A program made the translations under genes and the position numbers. DNA of 64,000 nucleotides from Streptomyces marispadix (GTDB lineage Bacteria > Actinomycetota > Actinomycetes > Streptomycetales > Streptomycetaceae). The DNA is taken from contig NZ_JAKWJU010000002.1 in the NCBI RefSeq assembly GCF_022524345.1, forward strand, positions 4,254,501 through 4,318,500, given 5' to 3'. The notes below the pieces were generated by a model. The model saw only the letters and a list, made by a program, of their open reading frames with translations. It was not told the DNA's origin and made no database searches. This document shows, in pieces, positions 11,571-20,388 of the stretch; the first letter of the stretch is position 1; every line of letters starts with the position of its first letter.

Positions 11571-12302
11571 TCACAGCATCCGCAGCACGGCCTCCAGTCC
11601 GCGCTCGGACCCGGGCGACGCCCCCGCGGGAAGCACATAGGCACGCAGCCCGGACAGAGCCGCGCCGCCGTCCTTGGCGGGATGGTCGCCGACCATCAGC
11701 GTCTCCCCGGGCTCCACGCCCAACTCCCCGCACGCCTCGTGGAACAGCCGCGGATCGGGCTTCTCCGTGTCGTACTCGTACGAGTGCACCCACGCGGAGA
11801 AGCAGTCCGCGAGGCCGTGGTGGGCGAAGGTGGCACGCAGGTCCCAGGCGACGTCGCTGACCACGCCGAGCGCGATGCCCCGGTCGGCGAGCCGGGCGAG
11901 CGTCGCTTCGGCGTCCGAGTACGGAAGCCAGTGCTCCGGGGCCTGTAGCTGTGCGTAGAGGGCGTCCGCATACGGGGCGAGTTGGGGCGCGGAGGCGTAC
12001 CAGGTGGTGAACGCGTGCCGGTGCGCCCGCGCGGACACATCGCGGGCGCGCTGGGCCTCGACCACCTCGGGGTCCACCAGCCCCGCTTCGAGATTCGTCA
12101 GGATCTCGTCCATCTCCGCGTCCCCGACGGGCGACGGCACCACGGCGCGGACGCGGTCGGCGTATCCGCTGATCTGGAACAACGTCCCGGAGAAGTCGAA
12201 GAGCACGGCACGTACGGGAGCCGGGGGCGGGGAGACGCGGGCGCGTACCGGACCCTCCGGGCCGTGGACGACACGATGCGGTCCCACGCCGTCACGCCGC
12301 AT
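11571..12302 (-). CDS. HAD-superfamily hydrolase
   Basis: Haloacid dehalogenase-type phosphohydrolase, about 243 residues. The nucleophile loop is LFDFSGTLFQ, where the second Asp of the usual DxDGT is Ser, a variant that may affect leaving-group protonation. A helical cap domain follows (residues about 40-115), then GVVSDVAW (motif II), a Lys in EKPDPRLFHEA (motif III) and MVGDHPAKDGGAA (motif IV). The start is uncertain: ATG 12302 overlaps the antitoxin stop by 11 bp, and GTG 12287 is also possible. Substrate unknown; close packing with the toxin-antitoxin genes need not imply related function. Confidence 0.82.
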   Translation of the reverse strand: MRRDGVGPHRVVHGPEGPVRARVSPPPAPVRAVLFDFSGTLFQISGYADRVRAVVPSPVGDAEMDEILTNLEAGLVDPEVVEAQRARDVSARAHRHAFTTWYASAPQLAPYADALYAQLQAPEHWLPYSDAEATLARLADRGIALGVVSDVAWDLRATFAHHGLADCFSAWVHSYEYDTEKPDPRLFHEACGELGVEPGETLMVGDHPAKDGGAALSGLRAYVLPAGASPGSERGLEAVLRML

Positions 12303-12618
12303 GCGGGGTGAAGGCCACTGTGGAGGTGTCGCCGTCCAGGGCGATGTTCAACGAGGCGTCCAGCGCGCTGGCGAGGCGGGCCAGGAGGGGTAGCGTCGGG
12401 ATGGTGCCGCCGAGTTCGAGTTTGGAGATCTGCGGCTGCGTCATCCGCGCACGACGGGCGAGTTCGGTCTGGGAGATCTGCAACTCGGTCCTGCGGTCGT
12501 GGACGGCCTGGCCGAGGTCGAAGGCCATACGGATCTCCGCGCGCACGGCCTCGACCTCGTCCTCCGGGCCCCGGGTGGCCGCACGTTCGCGGGCCAGCCT
12601 CCATCGCGTGTGGTTCAC
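12292..12618 (-). CDS. XRE-family antitoxin (HigA-like)
   Basis: 108-residue DNA-binding antitoxin. An N-terminal helix (WRLARERAATRGPEDEVEAV) is followed by a Cro/C1 helix-turn-helix at about residues 44-95, with recognition region ISQTELARRARMTQPQISKL, and a short C-terminal tail. It overlaps the upstream toxin frame by 4 bp (ATGA), the usual toxin-first arrangement of HigBA-type modules. It probably represses its own promoter through the palindrome at 12996-13011. It appears intact although its toxin does not. Confidence 0.88.
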   Translation of the reverse strand: MNHTRWRLARERAATRGPEDEVEAVRAEIRMAFDLGQAVHDRRTELQISQTELARRARMTQPQISKLELGGTIPTLPLLARLASALDASLNIALDGDTSTVAFTPHAA

Positions 12619-12997
12619 AGGACTTCTCCCTTCGTGATCGTGCGCGTGAACTCGTCGTCCGCCGTGTGCAGTTCGGCTTCGCAGCGCTTCTTTGCCCTTC
12701 TTGCGCGATCCACCTCGGCGTCCTCACGCATCTTCGTCTTCCGGAAGACGGTCAGAAGCACGATCCGTCGGTCTGGAGCCAACCAGTAGGTGATGCGGAC
12801 CGCCTGACCGTCGTGGCCGAGCATGAATCGGAGTTCGCGTAAGCCGTCGCCCAGGTGGCGGCCGTAAGGCTCCGAGCGTAGTCGGTGCGTCGAAATAGTC
12901 GTTCGGCTGCGTGTTCGGCCTGGAGATACTTCCGGCCCGGCAGACTCTCCAGCCAGTCCCGGACCTCTGGTTCGATCTCAAGCCTCCAGTGTTCCAT
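12615..12997 (-). pseudogene. RelE/HigB-like toxin, frameshifted
   Basis: A toxin of the phage-derived Gp49/HigB type split across reading frames. The 5' part reads MEHWRLEIEPEVRDWLESLP in one frame; the 3' part reads LGDGLRELRFMLGHDGQ and RITYWLAPDRRIVLLTVFRK in another. The switch lies between about 12870 and 12905. Either a one-base deletion or two compensating changes would explain it. The intact protein would be about 125 residues, an mRNA interferase. The 3' part contains a TTA leucine codon. A real disablement and a sequencing error cannot be separated here. Confidence 0.72.
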
Positions 12998-13011
12998 ATA
13001 GTCAACTATAT
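12996..13011. promoter_or_regulatory. AT-rich palindrome at toxin-antitoxin start
   Basis: ATATAGT-CA-ACTATAT, a perfect 7-bp inverted repeat with a 2-bp centre in otherwise GC-rich DNA. It overlaps the toxin start codon (12995-12997) and supplies TATAT-like -10 sequence. This is a likely autoregulatory operator for the XRE antitoxin. Confidence 0.55.
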
Positions 13012-13119
13012 AGATAGCTGAATGCATAGGTGGTCGACGTCTCGCATCCCCGGCGTTGCCGAGCGGGCAGCGGGGGCGGAGGATGAGGGCCGGATTACCG
13101 GCGAGTATCGGGAGTGCTG

Positions 13120-14568
13120 GTGACGGCTGAAGCCGGAGCGCGAGTGGAGCCGCGGGAGTCGCGGGGGTTGGCGGAGCAGGCTGCCGCGTTGGCCTGTGGG
13201 GAGGTGACGGCGCGTGAGCTGACCGAGCGCGCGCTGGCCCGAATCGCCGCCACGCAGCCGACGCTCAACGCGTTCCGGCGCGTACGCGGGGAGGCCGCGC
13301 TCGATGAAGCCGACGCCGCGGACCGGCGGTTGGCGGGCGGCGAGCGGCTGCCGCTGCTAGGGGTGCCGGTCGCGGTGAAGGACGACATGGACGTCGCGGG
13401 GGAGCCCACGGCCTTCGGATGTCCGGGCGACTTCCCGCCCAAGGAGGCGGACAGCGAGGCGGTGCGGCGGCTGCGTGCGGCCGGTGCCGTGATCGTGGGG
13501 AAGACCAACTCGCCGGAGCTGGGCCAGTGGCCCTTCACGGAGGGCCCCGCCTTCGGGGACACACGGAACCCCTGGAGCCCCGAGCACACGCCGGGCGGCT
13601 CCTCGGGCGGCTCGGCCGCCGCTGTCGCCGCCGGGCTGGTGCCCGCCGCGCTCGGCTCGGACGGGGCGGGATCGATCCGCATCCCCGCGGCCTGGAGCCA
13701 TCTGGTGGGCATCAAGCCGCAGCGCGGCAGGATCTCGACGATGCCGGAGCCGGAGGCGTTCAAGGGGATCACCGTGTTCGGGCCGCTGGCGCGCACCGTG
13801 CGGGACGCCGCGCTGCTGCTGGATGTGGCCTCCGGAAGCGCCGAGGGGGATCTGCACCGGCCCTCGCCGGTGGAGGTACTGCCCGAGGCCGGGCGGAACC
13901 CGGGGCGGCTGCGTATCGCGCTGTCGCTGAGACCGCCGTGGACGGCGACGCGGAAGTCACTCGATCCGGTGGTACGGAAAGCCGTCACCGGTCTCGCCGA
14001 GCGGCTTGCCGCGCTGGGCCACGAGATCGAGGAGGCCGACCCGCCCTACGGACCGGTCGGCCTGACGTTCGTGCCGAGGGCGACCGCCGGAATCCGCGAA
14101 TGGACCGGCCGCGTACCGGACTTCGCGCTGCTGGACGCCCGTACGCGCGGTGCCGCACGCACCGGGAGGCTGCTCGGCGGCGGCGTGCTGCGTGCCGCAC
14201 GTGCCGCGGAGGCGCCGCTGCACCGCCGGGTGGGGCGGATCTTCCGCCGCTACGACGTCGTACTCGCCCCGACGACGGCGACACCGCCTCCCCGCATCGG
14301 CGATCTCGCCCATCTCTCCGGGTGGCAGACCGACCGCACGATGATCGCGCACTGCCCCTACGCCTGGCCGTGGAACGTGCTGGGCTGGCCGGGCGTCAAC
14401 GTGCCCGCGGGCTTCACGCCTTCGGGGCTGCCGCTGGGCGCGCAGCTCCTAGGCCCGTACGGGAGTGAGCCGCTGCTCGTACGGCTGGCGGCCCAACTGG
14501 AGGCGGACCGGCGGTGGTTCGAGCAGTGGCCGCCGGAGGGGGCGGCCCCGGGAGCGGCCGGGGGGTGA
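13120..14568 (+). CDS. Amidase signature family protein
   Basis: Amidase hydrolysing carboxamides through a Ser-cisSer-Lys triad. About 482 residues. Visible catalytic segments: GVPVAVKDDMDV (Lys about residue 86), the Gly/Ser-rich TPGGSSGGSAAAVAAG (cis-Ser), and GSDGAGSIRIPAAW (nucleophile Ser about residue 184). GTG 13120 is preferred because GGGAG sits 6 nt upstream; GTG 13114 gives two more residues. There is no GatB/GatC neighbour, so this is a stand-alone amidase rather than GatA. Substrate unknown. Confidence 0.88.
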   Translation: MTAEAGARVEPRESRGLAEQAAALACGEVTARELTERALARIAATQPTLNAFRRVRGEAALDEADAADRRLAGGERLPLLGVPVAVKDDMDVAGEPTAFGCPGDFPPKEADSEAVRRLRAAGAVIVGKTNSPELGQWPFTEGPAFGDTRNPWSPEHTPGGSSGGSAAAVAAGLVPAALGSDGAGSIRIPAAWSHLVGIKPQRGRISTMPEPEAFKGITVFGPLARTVRDAALLLDVASGSAEGDLHRPSPVEVLPEAGRNPGRLRIALSLRPPWTATRKSLDPVVRKAVTGLAERLAALGHEIEEADPPYGPVGLTFVPRATAGIREWTGRVPDFALLDARTRGAARTGRLLGGGVLRAARAAEAPLHRRVGRIFRRYDVVLAPTTATPPPRIGDLAHLSGWQTDRTMIAHCPYAWPWNVLGWPGVNVPAGFTPSGLPLGAQLLGPYGSEPLLVRLAAQLEADRRWFEQWPPEGAAPGAAGG

Positions 14569-14693
14569 CCGTGCGCAGGGGGCGGGCAGGGTGAATCGCG
14601 GGGTGCTGCGCCCCCGGTAATTCGGTTGCCGTCCGTGGCCGGACTCTGCTGTGCTCCGGCGCGACAGCACACACCGCACCCCGAGGAGAGGCA

Positions 14694-14804
14694 ATGAGGC
14701 AGGCGTTCATGTCCGACAAGAAAGGAATCGTCACCCACCCCGAGGACATGACGCTCTGTGAAAACGCTCAATCTCGGAATTCTCGCGCATGTAGACGCCG
14801 GTAA
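14694..14804 (+). CDS. Candidate 36-codon leader ORF before ribosomal protection gene
   Basis: ATG 14694 follows a strong ribosome site (GAGGAGAGGCA). The frame starts MRQAFMSDKKGIVTHPEDMT and ends at TAA 14802-14804, overlapping the first 47 nt of the resistance gene in another frame. The ribosome site of the downstream GTG lies inside it. The arrangement fits translational coupling or antibiotic-dependent attenuation, as known for tet(M)-type leaders. It is not proven to be translated. Confidence 0.4.
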   Translation: MRQAFMSDKKGIVTHPEDMTLCENAQSRNSRACRRR

Positions 14805-16764
14805 GACGAGCCTGACCGAGCGGCTGCTGCATGCCGCCGGTGTCATCGACGAGCTCGGCAGCGTCGACGACGGCAGCACCCTGACCGACTCCCTCGCCCT
14901 GGAACGGCAGCGGGGCATCACCATCAAGTCCGCCGTCGTCGCCTTCACCGTCGGCGACGTCACGGTCAATCTGATCGACACTCCCGGCCATCCCGACTTC
15001 ATCGCCGAGGTGGAACGGGTCCTCAGCGTGCTCGACGGCGCCGTGCTGGTGGTCTCCGCCGTGGAGGGCGTACAGGCGCAGACCCGTGTGCTGATGAGGA
15101 CGCTGCTGCGGCTGCGCATCCCCGTACTGCTCTTCGTCAACAAGATCGACCGGGCGGGTGCGCAGTACGGGCCGGTGCTGCGGAGGATCGCCGAGAAGCT
15201 GACGCCTGCCGCCGTGCCCATGGGACGGGTGAGCGAACTCGGCACCCGCGCCGCGGAGTTCACGCCGTACGACCGTCGGGGCACGGACTGCGCCCCGAAC
15301 CTCGCCGAGCTGCTGGCCGAACACGACGACGAACTGCTCGCGGCCTACGTCGAGGACGAGCCGTCCCTCACCCACGAACGGCTGCGCGGGGCGCTGCGCG
15401 CACAGTCCCGGCGCGGGCTCGTGCACCCCGTCTTCTTCGGCTCGGCCGCCACCGGCGCGGGCGTGGAGGCGCTCACCGCGGGGCTCACCGAGCTGCTGCC
15501 CGTGGGCGAAGGCGACCCCGAAGGGCCCGTGCACGGCACCGTGTTCAAGATCGAACGCACGGCGGCCGGTCGGAAGACCGCGTATGTACGGATGTTCTCG
15601 GGGACGGTCCGTGTCCGCGACAAGCTGCTCCACGGCACCGAGGGCGAGGGCAAGGTCACCGGCGTCGACGTCTTCGAGCAGGGGAGCGACGCCCCCGCCG
15701 CGTGCGTGACGGCAGGGCGGATCGGCAAGCTGCGCGGCCTGGCCGGGGTGCGCGTCGGCGACGCCGTGTGCTCCGAGGGCGCGGCTCGCAGAGTGGCGCC
15801 GCGACAGCAGCACTTCGCGCCGCCGACGCTGGAGACCGTCGTCACGCCGGGCCGCCCGGAGGAGCGCGGCGCACTGCACACGGCACTCACCCGGCTCGCC
15901 GAGCAGGACCCGCTGATCGGTCTCCGGCAGGACGAACTCCGCGGCGAACTCCACATGTCGCTCTACGGCGAGGTGCAGAAGGAGGTCGTACAGGCCACGC
16001 TCGCGGACGAGTTCGGCCTCGACGTGGGCTTCCGCGAGTCCACCACGATCTGCGTGGAACGGCTCGACGGGCCGGGGTCGGCGGTGGAGATCATGAACAA
16101 GGAGACCAATCCGTTCCTGGCGACCGTAGGACTGCGGGTCGAACCGGCGCCCGAGGGCAGCGGGGTCTCCTACGGCCTGGACGTCGAACTCGGTTCCATG
16201 CCCTACGCGTTCATGCGTGCCGTGGAGGACACCGTGCGCGGGACCCTGCGCGAGGGCCTGCAGGGATGGGAGATCCCCGACTGCAAGGTCACCATGACGC
16301 ACTCCGGCTATGCGCCCCGCCAGAGTCACGCACACGCGATCTTCGACAAGAGCATGTCCAGCACGGGCGCGGACTTCCGGCAGTTGACGCCGCTGGTGCT
16401 GATGGAGGCACTGAAGCGCGCCGGTACGACGGTGCACGAGCCGATGCACCACTTCAGGCTGGAGATCCCCGCGGAGACCTTCGGTGTGGTGCTGCCCGTG
16501 CTCTCGCGTATGCGCGCGGTGCCGCAGGCGCCGGTGACGAAGGGCGACGCGTATGTGCTGGAGGGCGAGATCCCGGCGGCGCGCGTACACGGTCTGGAGC
16601 AGCAACTGCCCACGCTCACGGGCGGGGAGGGCGTGCTGGAGTGCGCCTTCGCCCGCTACCGGCCGGTGGTGGGGGAGGTTCCGTCACGTCCGCGCACGGA
16701 CCACGATCCGCTCAACAGGAAGGAGTATCTGCTGCGAGTGGTACGGAGGGTGGCGGGGGCCTGA
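14758..16764 (+). CDS. Tetracycline resistance ribosomal protection protein (Tet(M)/OtrA-like)
   Basis: EF-G-like translational GTPase expected to dislodge tetracyclines from the ribosome. 668 residues. GTPase motifs: AHVDAGKTS (G1), RGITI with switch 1, DTPGHPDF (G3) and NKID (G4). Later domains include MFSGTVRVRDKL and GELHMSLYGEVQKEV, and a C-terminal region YAPRQSHAHAIFDKSMSSTG typical of ribosomal protection proteins rather than housekeeping EF-G. The GTG start gives MKTLNLGILAHVDAGKTS, matching the family; GAGGA lies 11 nt upstream. No tetracycline biosynthesis genes are in view. Confidence 0.88.
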   Translation: MKTLNLGILAHVDAGKTSLTERLLHAAGVIDELGSVDDGSTLTDSLALERQRGITIKSAVVAFTVGDVTVNLIDTPGHPDFIAEVERVLSVLDGAVLVVSAVEGVQAQTRVLMRTLLRLRIPVLLFVNKIDRAGAQYGPVLRRIAEKLTPAAVPMGRVSELGTRAAEFTPYDRRGTDCAPNLAELLAEHDDELLAAYVEDEPSLTHERLRGALRAQSRRGLVHPVFFGSAATGAGVEALTAGLTELLPVGEGDPEGPVHGTVFKIERTAAGRKTAYVRMFSGTVRVRDKLLHGTEGEGKVTGVDVFEQGSDAPAACVTAGRIGKLRGLAGVRVGDAVCSEGAARRVAPRQQHFAPPTLETVVTPGRPEERGALHTALTRLAEQDPLIGLRQDELRGELHMSLYGEVQKEVVQATLADEFGLDVGFRESTTICVERLDGPGSAVEIMNKETNPFLATVGLRVEPAPEGSGVSYGLDVELGSMPYAFMRAVEDTVRGTLREGLQGWEIPDCKVTMTHSGYAPRQSHAHAIFDKSMSSTGADFRQLTPLVLMEALKRAGTTVHEPMHHFRLEIPAETFGVVLPVLSRMRAVPQAPVTKGDAYVLEGEIPAARVHGLEQQLPTLTGGEGVLECAFARYRPVVGEVPSRPRTDHDPLNRKEYLLRVVRRVAGA

Positions 16765-16813
16765 CGCCCCGGGTGCGCGGCGGTGCCCCGCGTACGGACC
16801 CGAGCGGGCCCGC

Positions 16814-16873
16814 GAACGGACCCGCGAACGGACCCGCGTATGAACTCGCGTATGAACTCGCGTTCACACCCGC
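16814..16873. repeat. Five tandem 12-bp units
   Basis: Two copies of GAACGGACCCGC, two of GTATGAACTCGC and one GTTCACACCCGC lie head to tail in the convergent gap between the resistance gene and the gluconate regulator. No function is evident; it is a potential length-variable tract. Confidence 0.75.
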
Positions 16874-16886
16874 GTGCGGACTCCGA

Positions 16887-17609
16887 TCACGGTGCGAGGA
16901 CGTCCAGTTCGGCGAGCGCGTCCTCCGTGATGGTGCGCATGACACGCTCCGCGGCATCGCCGTTCCCCTCCCTTACGGCCTCGGCGACCTGGACGTGCAT
17001 GGTCACGGCCTCCGGGCGGGGATCGCTGAACATCACCTCGTGCTCGGTGCGTCCGGTGAGGACCGCGGCTACGACATCGCCGAGCCGGGCGAACATCTCG
17101 TTCCGCGACGCACGGAGTATCACGCGGTGGAACGCCACGTCGTGCACGAGGTAGTTGGGGAGCTGCTGACCGCGTGAGGTGCGCACCAGGCCCAGCGCGT
17201 GCTCGGTCAGCTCCGCGCACTCCTCCGGGGTGGCGAGCTCGGCGGCGAGGCGTGCGGCGACCGGTTCGACGGCCGAGCGCAGCCGGGTCAGCGACCGTAG
17301 CTGCCGCGGCCGGTCGGCACCCGCGAGCCGCCAGGTGATCACCTGCGGATCGAAGACGTTCCACTCCTCGGCGGGGAGTACGGTCACGCCCACCCGGCGC
17401 CGTGACTCCACGAGGTGCATGGACTCCAGGACCCGCACCGCCTCGCGTACGACGGTGCGTGAGACCTCGTAGCGCTCGGCCAGTTCGTCGGTGAGCAGGA
17501 CCGTGCCCGGAGGGTAGTCACCGGCGGTGATGGCGGGCCCGAGCCGGCCGAGCAGCCGCGCGTGCAGCCCACGGGCTCGCCCCAGGTCGTCCGCAGCCTG
17601 GCTGGTCAT
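16887..17609 (-). CDS. FadR-type GntR-family regulator, probable gluconate repressor
   Basis: 240-residue transcription factor. The N-terminal winged helix-turn-helix (about residues 20-80) includes PPGTVLLTDELAERYEVSRT and VVREAVRVLESMHLVES. The C-terminal FCD ligand domain contains DVAFHRVILRASRNEMF, whose Asp/His residues usually bind metal or ligand. It is divergent from gntK, the standard arrangement for a gluconate-responsive repressor of the neighbouring kinase and permease. The likely operator lies in the 164-bp shared intergenic region. The ligand assignment rests on context. Confidence 0.85.
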   Translation of the reverse strand: MTSQAADDLGRARGLHARLLGRLGPAITAGDYPPGTVLLTDELAERYEVSRTVVREAVRVLESMHLVESRRRVGVTVLPAEEWNVFDPQVITWRLAGADRPRQLRSLTRLRSAVEPVAARLAAELATPEECAELTEHALGLVRTSRGQQLPNYLVHDVAFHRVILRASRNEMFARLGDVVAAVLTGRTEHEVMFSDPRPEAVTMHVQVAEAVREGNGDAAERVMRTITEDALAELDVLAP

Positions 17610-17680
17610 GAGTCTCCTGTATGTCTCCGCCCCGTTTCCGCCCCCGGCGACTCAGCGTACGTGCTGCCCGTCACGGAATT

Positions 17681-17691
17681 AAGTACGACCA
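17681..17691. promoter_or_regulatory. Possible GntR/FadR operator
   Basis: On the minus strand this reads TGGTCGTACTT, a partial match to the FadR-type TGGTNNNACCA (one half perfect, the other two bases off). It lies between the divergent regulator and gntK, where an autoregulatory site is expected. Confidence 0.3.
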
Positions 17692-17773
17692 ATCAGCAAC
17701 CACCTATTGAATAAGTGTGACGTAATGAGGTTGAGTGTGCGGCGCCCTGAAGGCGAGGACAGCGAGGTGCGAC

Positions 17774-18610
17774 ATGGGCCGGGAGGGCGGCGGCCACCTG
17801 GAAGGCGACTTGGAAGCCGCTGCGGGCGGGCCTTCGGGCGCTGATCCGGGCGGTGATCCGGGCGAAGAGCGGGCCGGGCGGGCGGCGGACGTCCGCGCCA
17901 CCGGAGCCGACCCGGGCGCGGACCCGAACCGGCCCCCGAACCCTGGCCCGAACGCGGGCGCCGAGCCGGGCGCGGGCGGGGTCGTGGTGGTCATGGGGGT
18001 CGCCGGTACCGGCAAGACCACCGTGGGAGCGCTGCTGGCCGATGCGCTCGGCGTCGCCTACGCGGAGGCCGACTCCTTCCATCCGCCCGCCAACGTCGCC
18101 AAGATGACCGCCGGGGAACCCCTCGACGACGCCGACCGTGAGCCCTGGCTCGACGCGATCGGGGAGTGGGCCGCCGAGCGGGCGGAGACCGGCGGGGTCG
18201 TGAGCTGCTCGGCGCTGAAGCGTACGTACCGCGACCGGCTGCGCGCCGTCGCGCCCGACGTCTTCTTCGTGCACCTCACCGGTGACCGCTCGCTCATCGC
18301 CCGCCGCATGGAACAGCGGCGCGACCACTTCATGCCGCTCACGCTGCTCGACTCGCAGTTCGCGACGCTGGAGCCGCTACAGGCGGACGAGGCGGGAGCC
18401 GCCGTGTCGGTGTGCGCCGACCCGGGCGCCGTGACACGTCGGGCGCTCGCGGTGCTGACCGGGCGTTCGGCGGCGGACGGCCGGATGCCCGATCGCGGTC
18501 GCGCCGCCGGTGCCGGTGCGGGTGCCGGTGCGGGCCCAAGTCCCGGACGGGCGGCGGACGATCCCGAGCTGATCGCGGTGCCCGAGGGGTCGCAGGCGGT
18601 ACGTCCCTAG
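17774..18610 (+). CDS. gntK: Gluconokinase
   Basis: Phosphorylates gluconate to 6-phosphogluconate for the pentose phosphate pathway. A disordered N-terminal extension of about 70 residues (Gly/Ala/Asp/Pro-rich) precedes the kinase domain, VVVMGVAGTGKTTVGALLAD (P-loop). AEADSFHPPANVAKMTAG and DDADREPWL follow, then SCSALKRTYRDRLR and FFVHLTGDRSLIARRM. A further disordered tail of about 50 residues follows the domain. ATG 17774 is chosen for GAGGT 5 nt upstream; an earlier in-frame start at 17735 is less likely. Upstream of the permease on the same strand. Confidence 0.93.
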   Translation: MGREGGGHLEGDLEAAAGGPSGADPGGDPGEERAGRAADVRATGADPGADPNRPPNPGPNAGAEPGAGGVVVVMGVAGTGKTTVGALLADALGVAYAEADSFHPPANVAKMTAGEPLDDADREPWLDAIGEWAAERAETGGVVSCSALKRTYRDRLRAVAPDVFFVHLTGDRSLIARRMEQRRDHFMPLTLLDSQFATLEPLQADEAGAAVSVCADPGAVTRRALAVLTGRSAADGRMPDRGRAAGAGAGAGAGPSPGRAADDPELIAVPEGSQAVRP

Positions 18611-18788
18611 GCCGCGTTGCGCGTTCCGCGTTCCGCGCTCCCGCACCCGGCCGCCGCACCCGGCACCAGGCGTTCGGCGGCCGAATCCGGAACCGGCCGC
18701 CCCGATCTCACACCTGGCCCCCCGCACCCCCACACCCCGCCACCCCCCCAGCCCTCAGAACCCGTACACACGTCGACAAGGAAGAACC

Positions 18789-20192
18789 GTGCGCCAACTC
18801 AGTGCCGAGATACTGGCGGCCGGCCCGGAGCCGGTGGACCCCATCAGCTCAGCGGGCAACCTTCAGCTCGGGCTCGCCGCCCTGGCCGGTATCGCCGTCA
18901 TCGTCCTGCTCATCACCCGCTTCAAGGTCCACGCCTTCCTGGCGCTGACCCTCGGCACCCTCACCCTCGGTGCCGTCGCCGCCGCCCCGCCGGACAAGAT
19001 CGTCGAAAGCTTCTCCACGGGACTGGGCGACACGGTCTCCGGGGTGGGCGTCCTCATCGCGCTGGGCGCCATGCTCGGGAAGCTGCTGGCCGACTCCGGG
19101 GGAGCCGACGAGATCGTCGACACCATCCTGGCCAAGACCGGCGACCGGGCCATGCCGTGGGCGATGGCGCTGATCGCGGGCATCATCGGGCTGCCGCTCT
19201 TCTTCGAGGTCGGGCTCGTGCTGATGATCCCCGTGCTGCTGCTCGTCGCACGGCGCGGCAACTACTCGCTGATCCGCATCGGCATACCCGCGCTGGCGGG
19301 CCTGTCCGTGATGCACGGGCTCGTGCCTCCGCACCCCGGGCCGCTCGCGGCGATCGACTCCGTGCACGCGAACCTCGGTGTGACCCTCGCCTTCGGTGTG
19401 CTGGTCGGCATACCCACGCTCGTGGTCTCCGGGCCGCTCTTCGCACGCTTCGCCGCGAAGTGGGTGGACGTACAGCCGCCGGAGGGGATCATTCCGCAGC
19501 GGGTGTCCGAAGACCTGGAGCGCCGCCCGAAGTTCGCGGTGACGGTGGCCACCGTGCTGCTGCCCGTGGTGCTGATGCTCGCCAAGGCGCTCGCGGACAT
19601 CGCGATCGGCGACCCGGAGAACACGGTGCAGCGCGTCATGGACGTCGTGGGCTCGCCGTTGATCGCGCTGCTCGCGGCGGTGATCGTGGCGATGTTCACG
19701 CTGGGCAAGGCCGCGGGCTTCACCAAGGGGCGGATCACCTCGACCGTCGAGAACTCCCTGATGCCGATCGCCGGAATCCTGCTGATCGTCGCCGCGGGCG
19801 GCGGCTTCAAGCAGACCCTGGTCGACGTCGGCATCGGCGAGATGATCCTGGACCTCTCCAAGAGCTGGTCCGTTCCGGCGCTGCTGCTGGGCTGGCTGAT
19901 CGCGGTCTGCATCCGTCTGGCCACGGGGTCGGCGACGGTGGCGACGATCTCGGCCGCCGGTCTCGTCGCGCCGCTGGCGGGCGACATGTCCACCGCGCAG
20001 TCCGCGCTGCTGGTGCTGGCGGTCGGCGCCGGCTCCCTCTTCTTCAGCCACGTCAACGACGCGGGCTTCTGGATGGTGAAGGAGTACTTCGGGATGAGCG
20101 TCGGGCAGACGATCAAGACGTGGTCGGTGATGGAGACGCTGATCTCCGTGGTCGCGCTGGTCTTCCTGCTGCTGCTCTGGCTCGTGGTCTAG
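18789..20192 (+). CDS. gntT: Gluconate:H+ symporter (GntP family)
   Basis: Imports gluconate across the cytoplasmic membrane. 467 residues with about 12-14 hydrophobic helices. Family segments: FKVHAFLALTLGTLTLG, GLPLFFEVGLVLMIPV, GLSVMHGLVPPHPGPLAA and SHVNDAGFWMVKEYFG. The GTG start has AAGGAAG about 5 nt upstream. It follows gntK by 178 bp and probably shares its regulator. Normal length and no disruption. Confidence 0.94.
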   Translation: MRQLSAEILAAGPEPVDPISSAGNLQLGLAALAGIAVIVLLITRFKVHAFLALTLGTLTLGAVAAAPPDKIVESFSTGLGDTVSGVGVLIALGAMLGKLLADSGGADEIVDTILAKTGDRAMPWAMALIAGIIGLPLFFEVGLVLMIPVLLLVARRGNYSLIRIGIPALAGLSVMHGLVPPHPGPLAAIDSVHANLGVTLAFGVLVGIPTLVVSGPLFARFAAKWVDVQPPEGIIPQRVSEDLERRPKFAVTVATVLLPVVLMLAKALADIAIGDPENTVQRVMDVVGSPLIALLAAVIVAMFTLGKAAGFTKGRITSTVENSLMPIAGILLIVAAGGGFKQTLVDVGIGEMILDLSKSWSVPALLLGWLIAVCIRLATGSATVATISAAGLVAPLAGDMSTAQSALLVLAVGAGSLFFSHVNDAGFWMVKEYFGMSVGQTIKTWSVMETLISVVALVFLLLLWLVV

Positions 20193-20323
20193 CGCCTCTG
20201 GACGGGAGGCCCGGCGCGGGCCTCATGGCATGGGTGCGTGCGTTCGCCGGACGGGCTGTGCGCTCAAGTGCCTTGCGCCCGCGCGCTGATACGCATGTAC
20301 GCGTGCGCTCGCGTACCCCGAGA

Positions 20324-20360
20324 CCGGCGGGCCCGCGTCCCTGGTGAGCGGACCCGCCGG
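20324..20360. terminator. Bidirectional hairpin between gntT and glycosyltransferase
   Basis: Arms 20324-20336 and 20348-20360 (CCGGCGGG-C-CCGC against GCGG-A-CCCGCCGG) pair over 12 of 13 positions around an 11-nt loop. It sits between the 3' ends of converging genes. A weaker 7-bp stem lies at 20206-20224. Confidence 0.6.
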
Positions 20361-20388
20361 CCGTCCCGTGCGGCCGTCGGCCGCCGTC

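Noticed and set aside
14731..16605. 624-codon minus-strand frame opposite the ribosomal protection gene
   Set aside because: His/Arg-rich shadow without domain-like sequence.
16814..16873. CRISPR-like array
   Set aside because: Units of 12 bp are directly adjacent without spacers, and no cas genes are nearby.
18849..20051. 400-codon minus-strand frame opposite the gluconate permease
   Set aside because: Extreme Arg/His/Asp/Gln composition reflecting the complement of hydrophobic codons.
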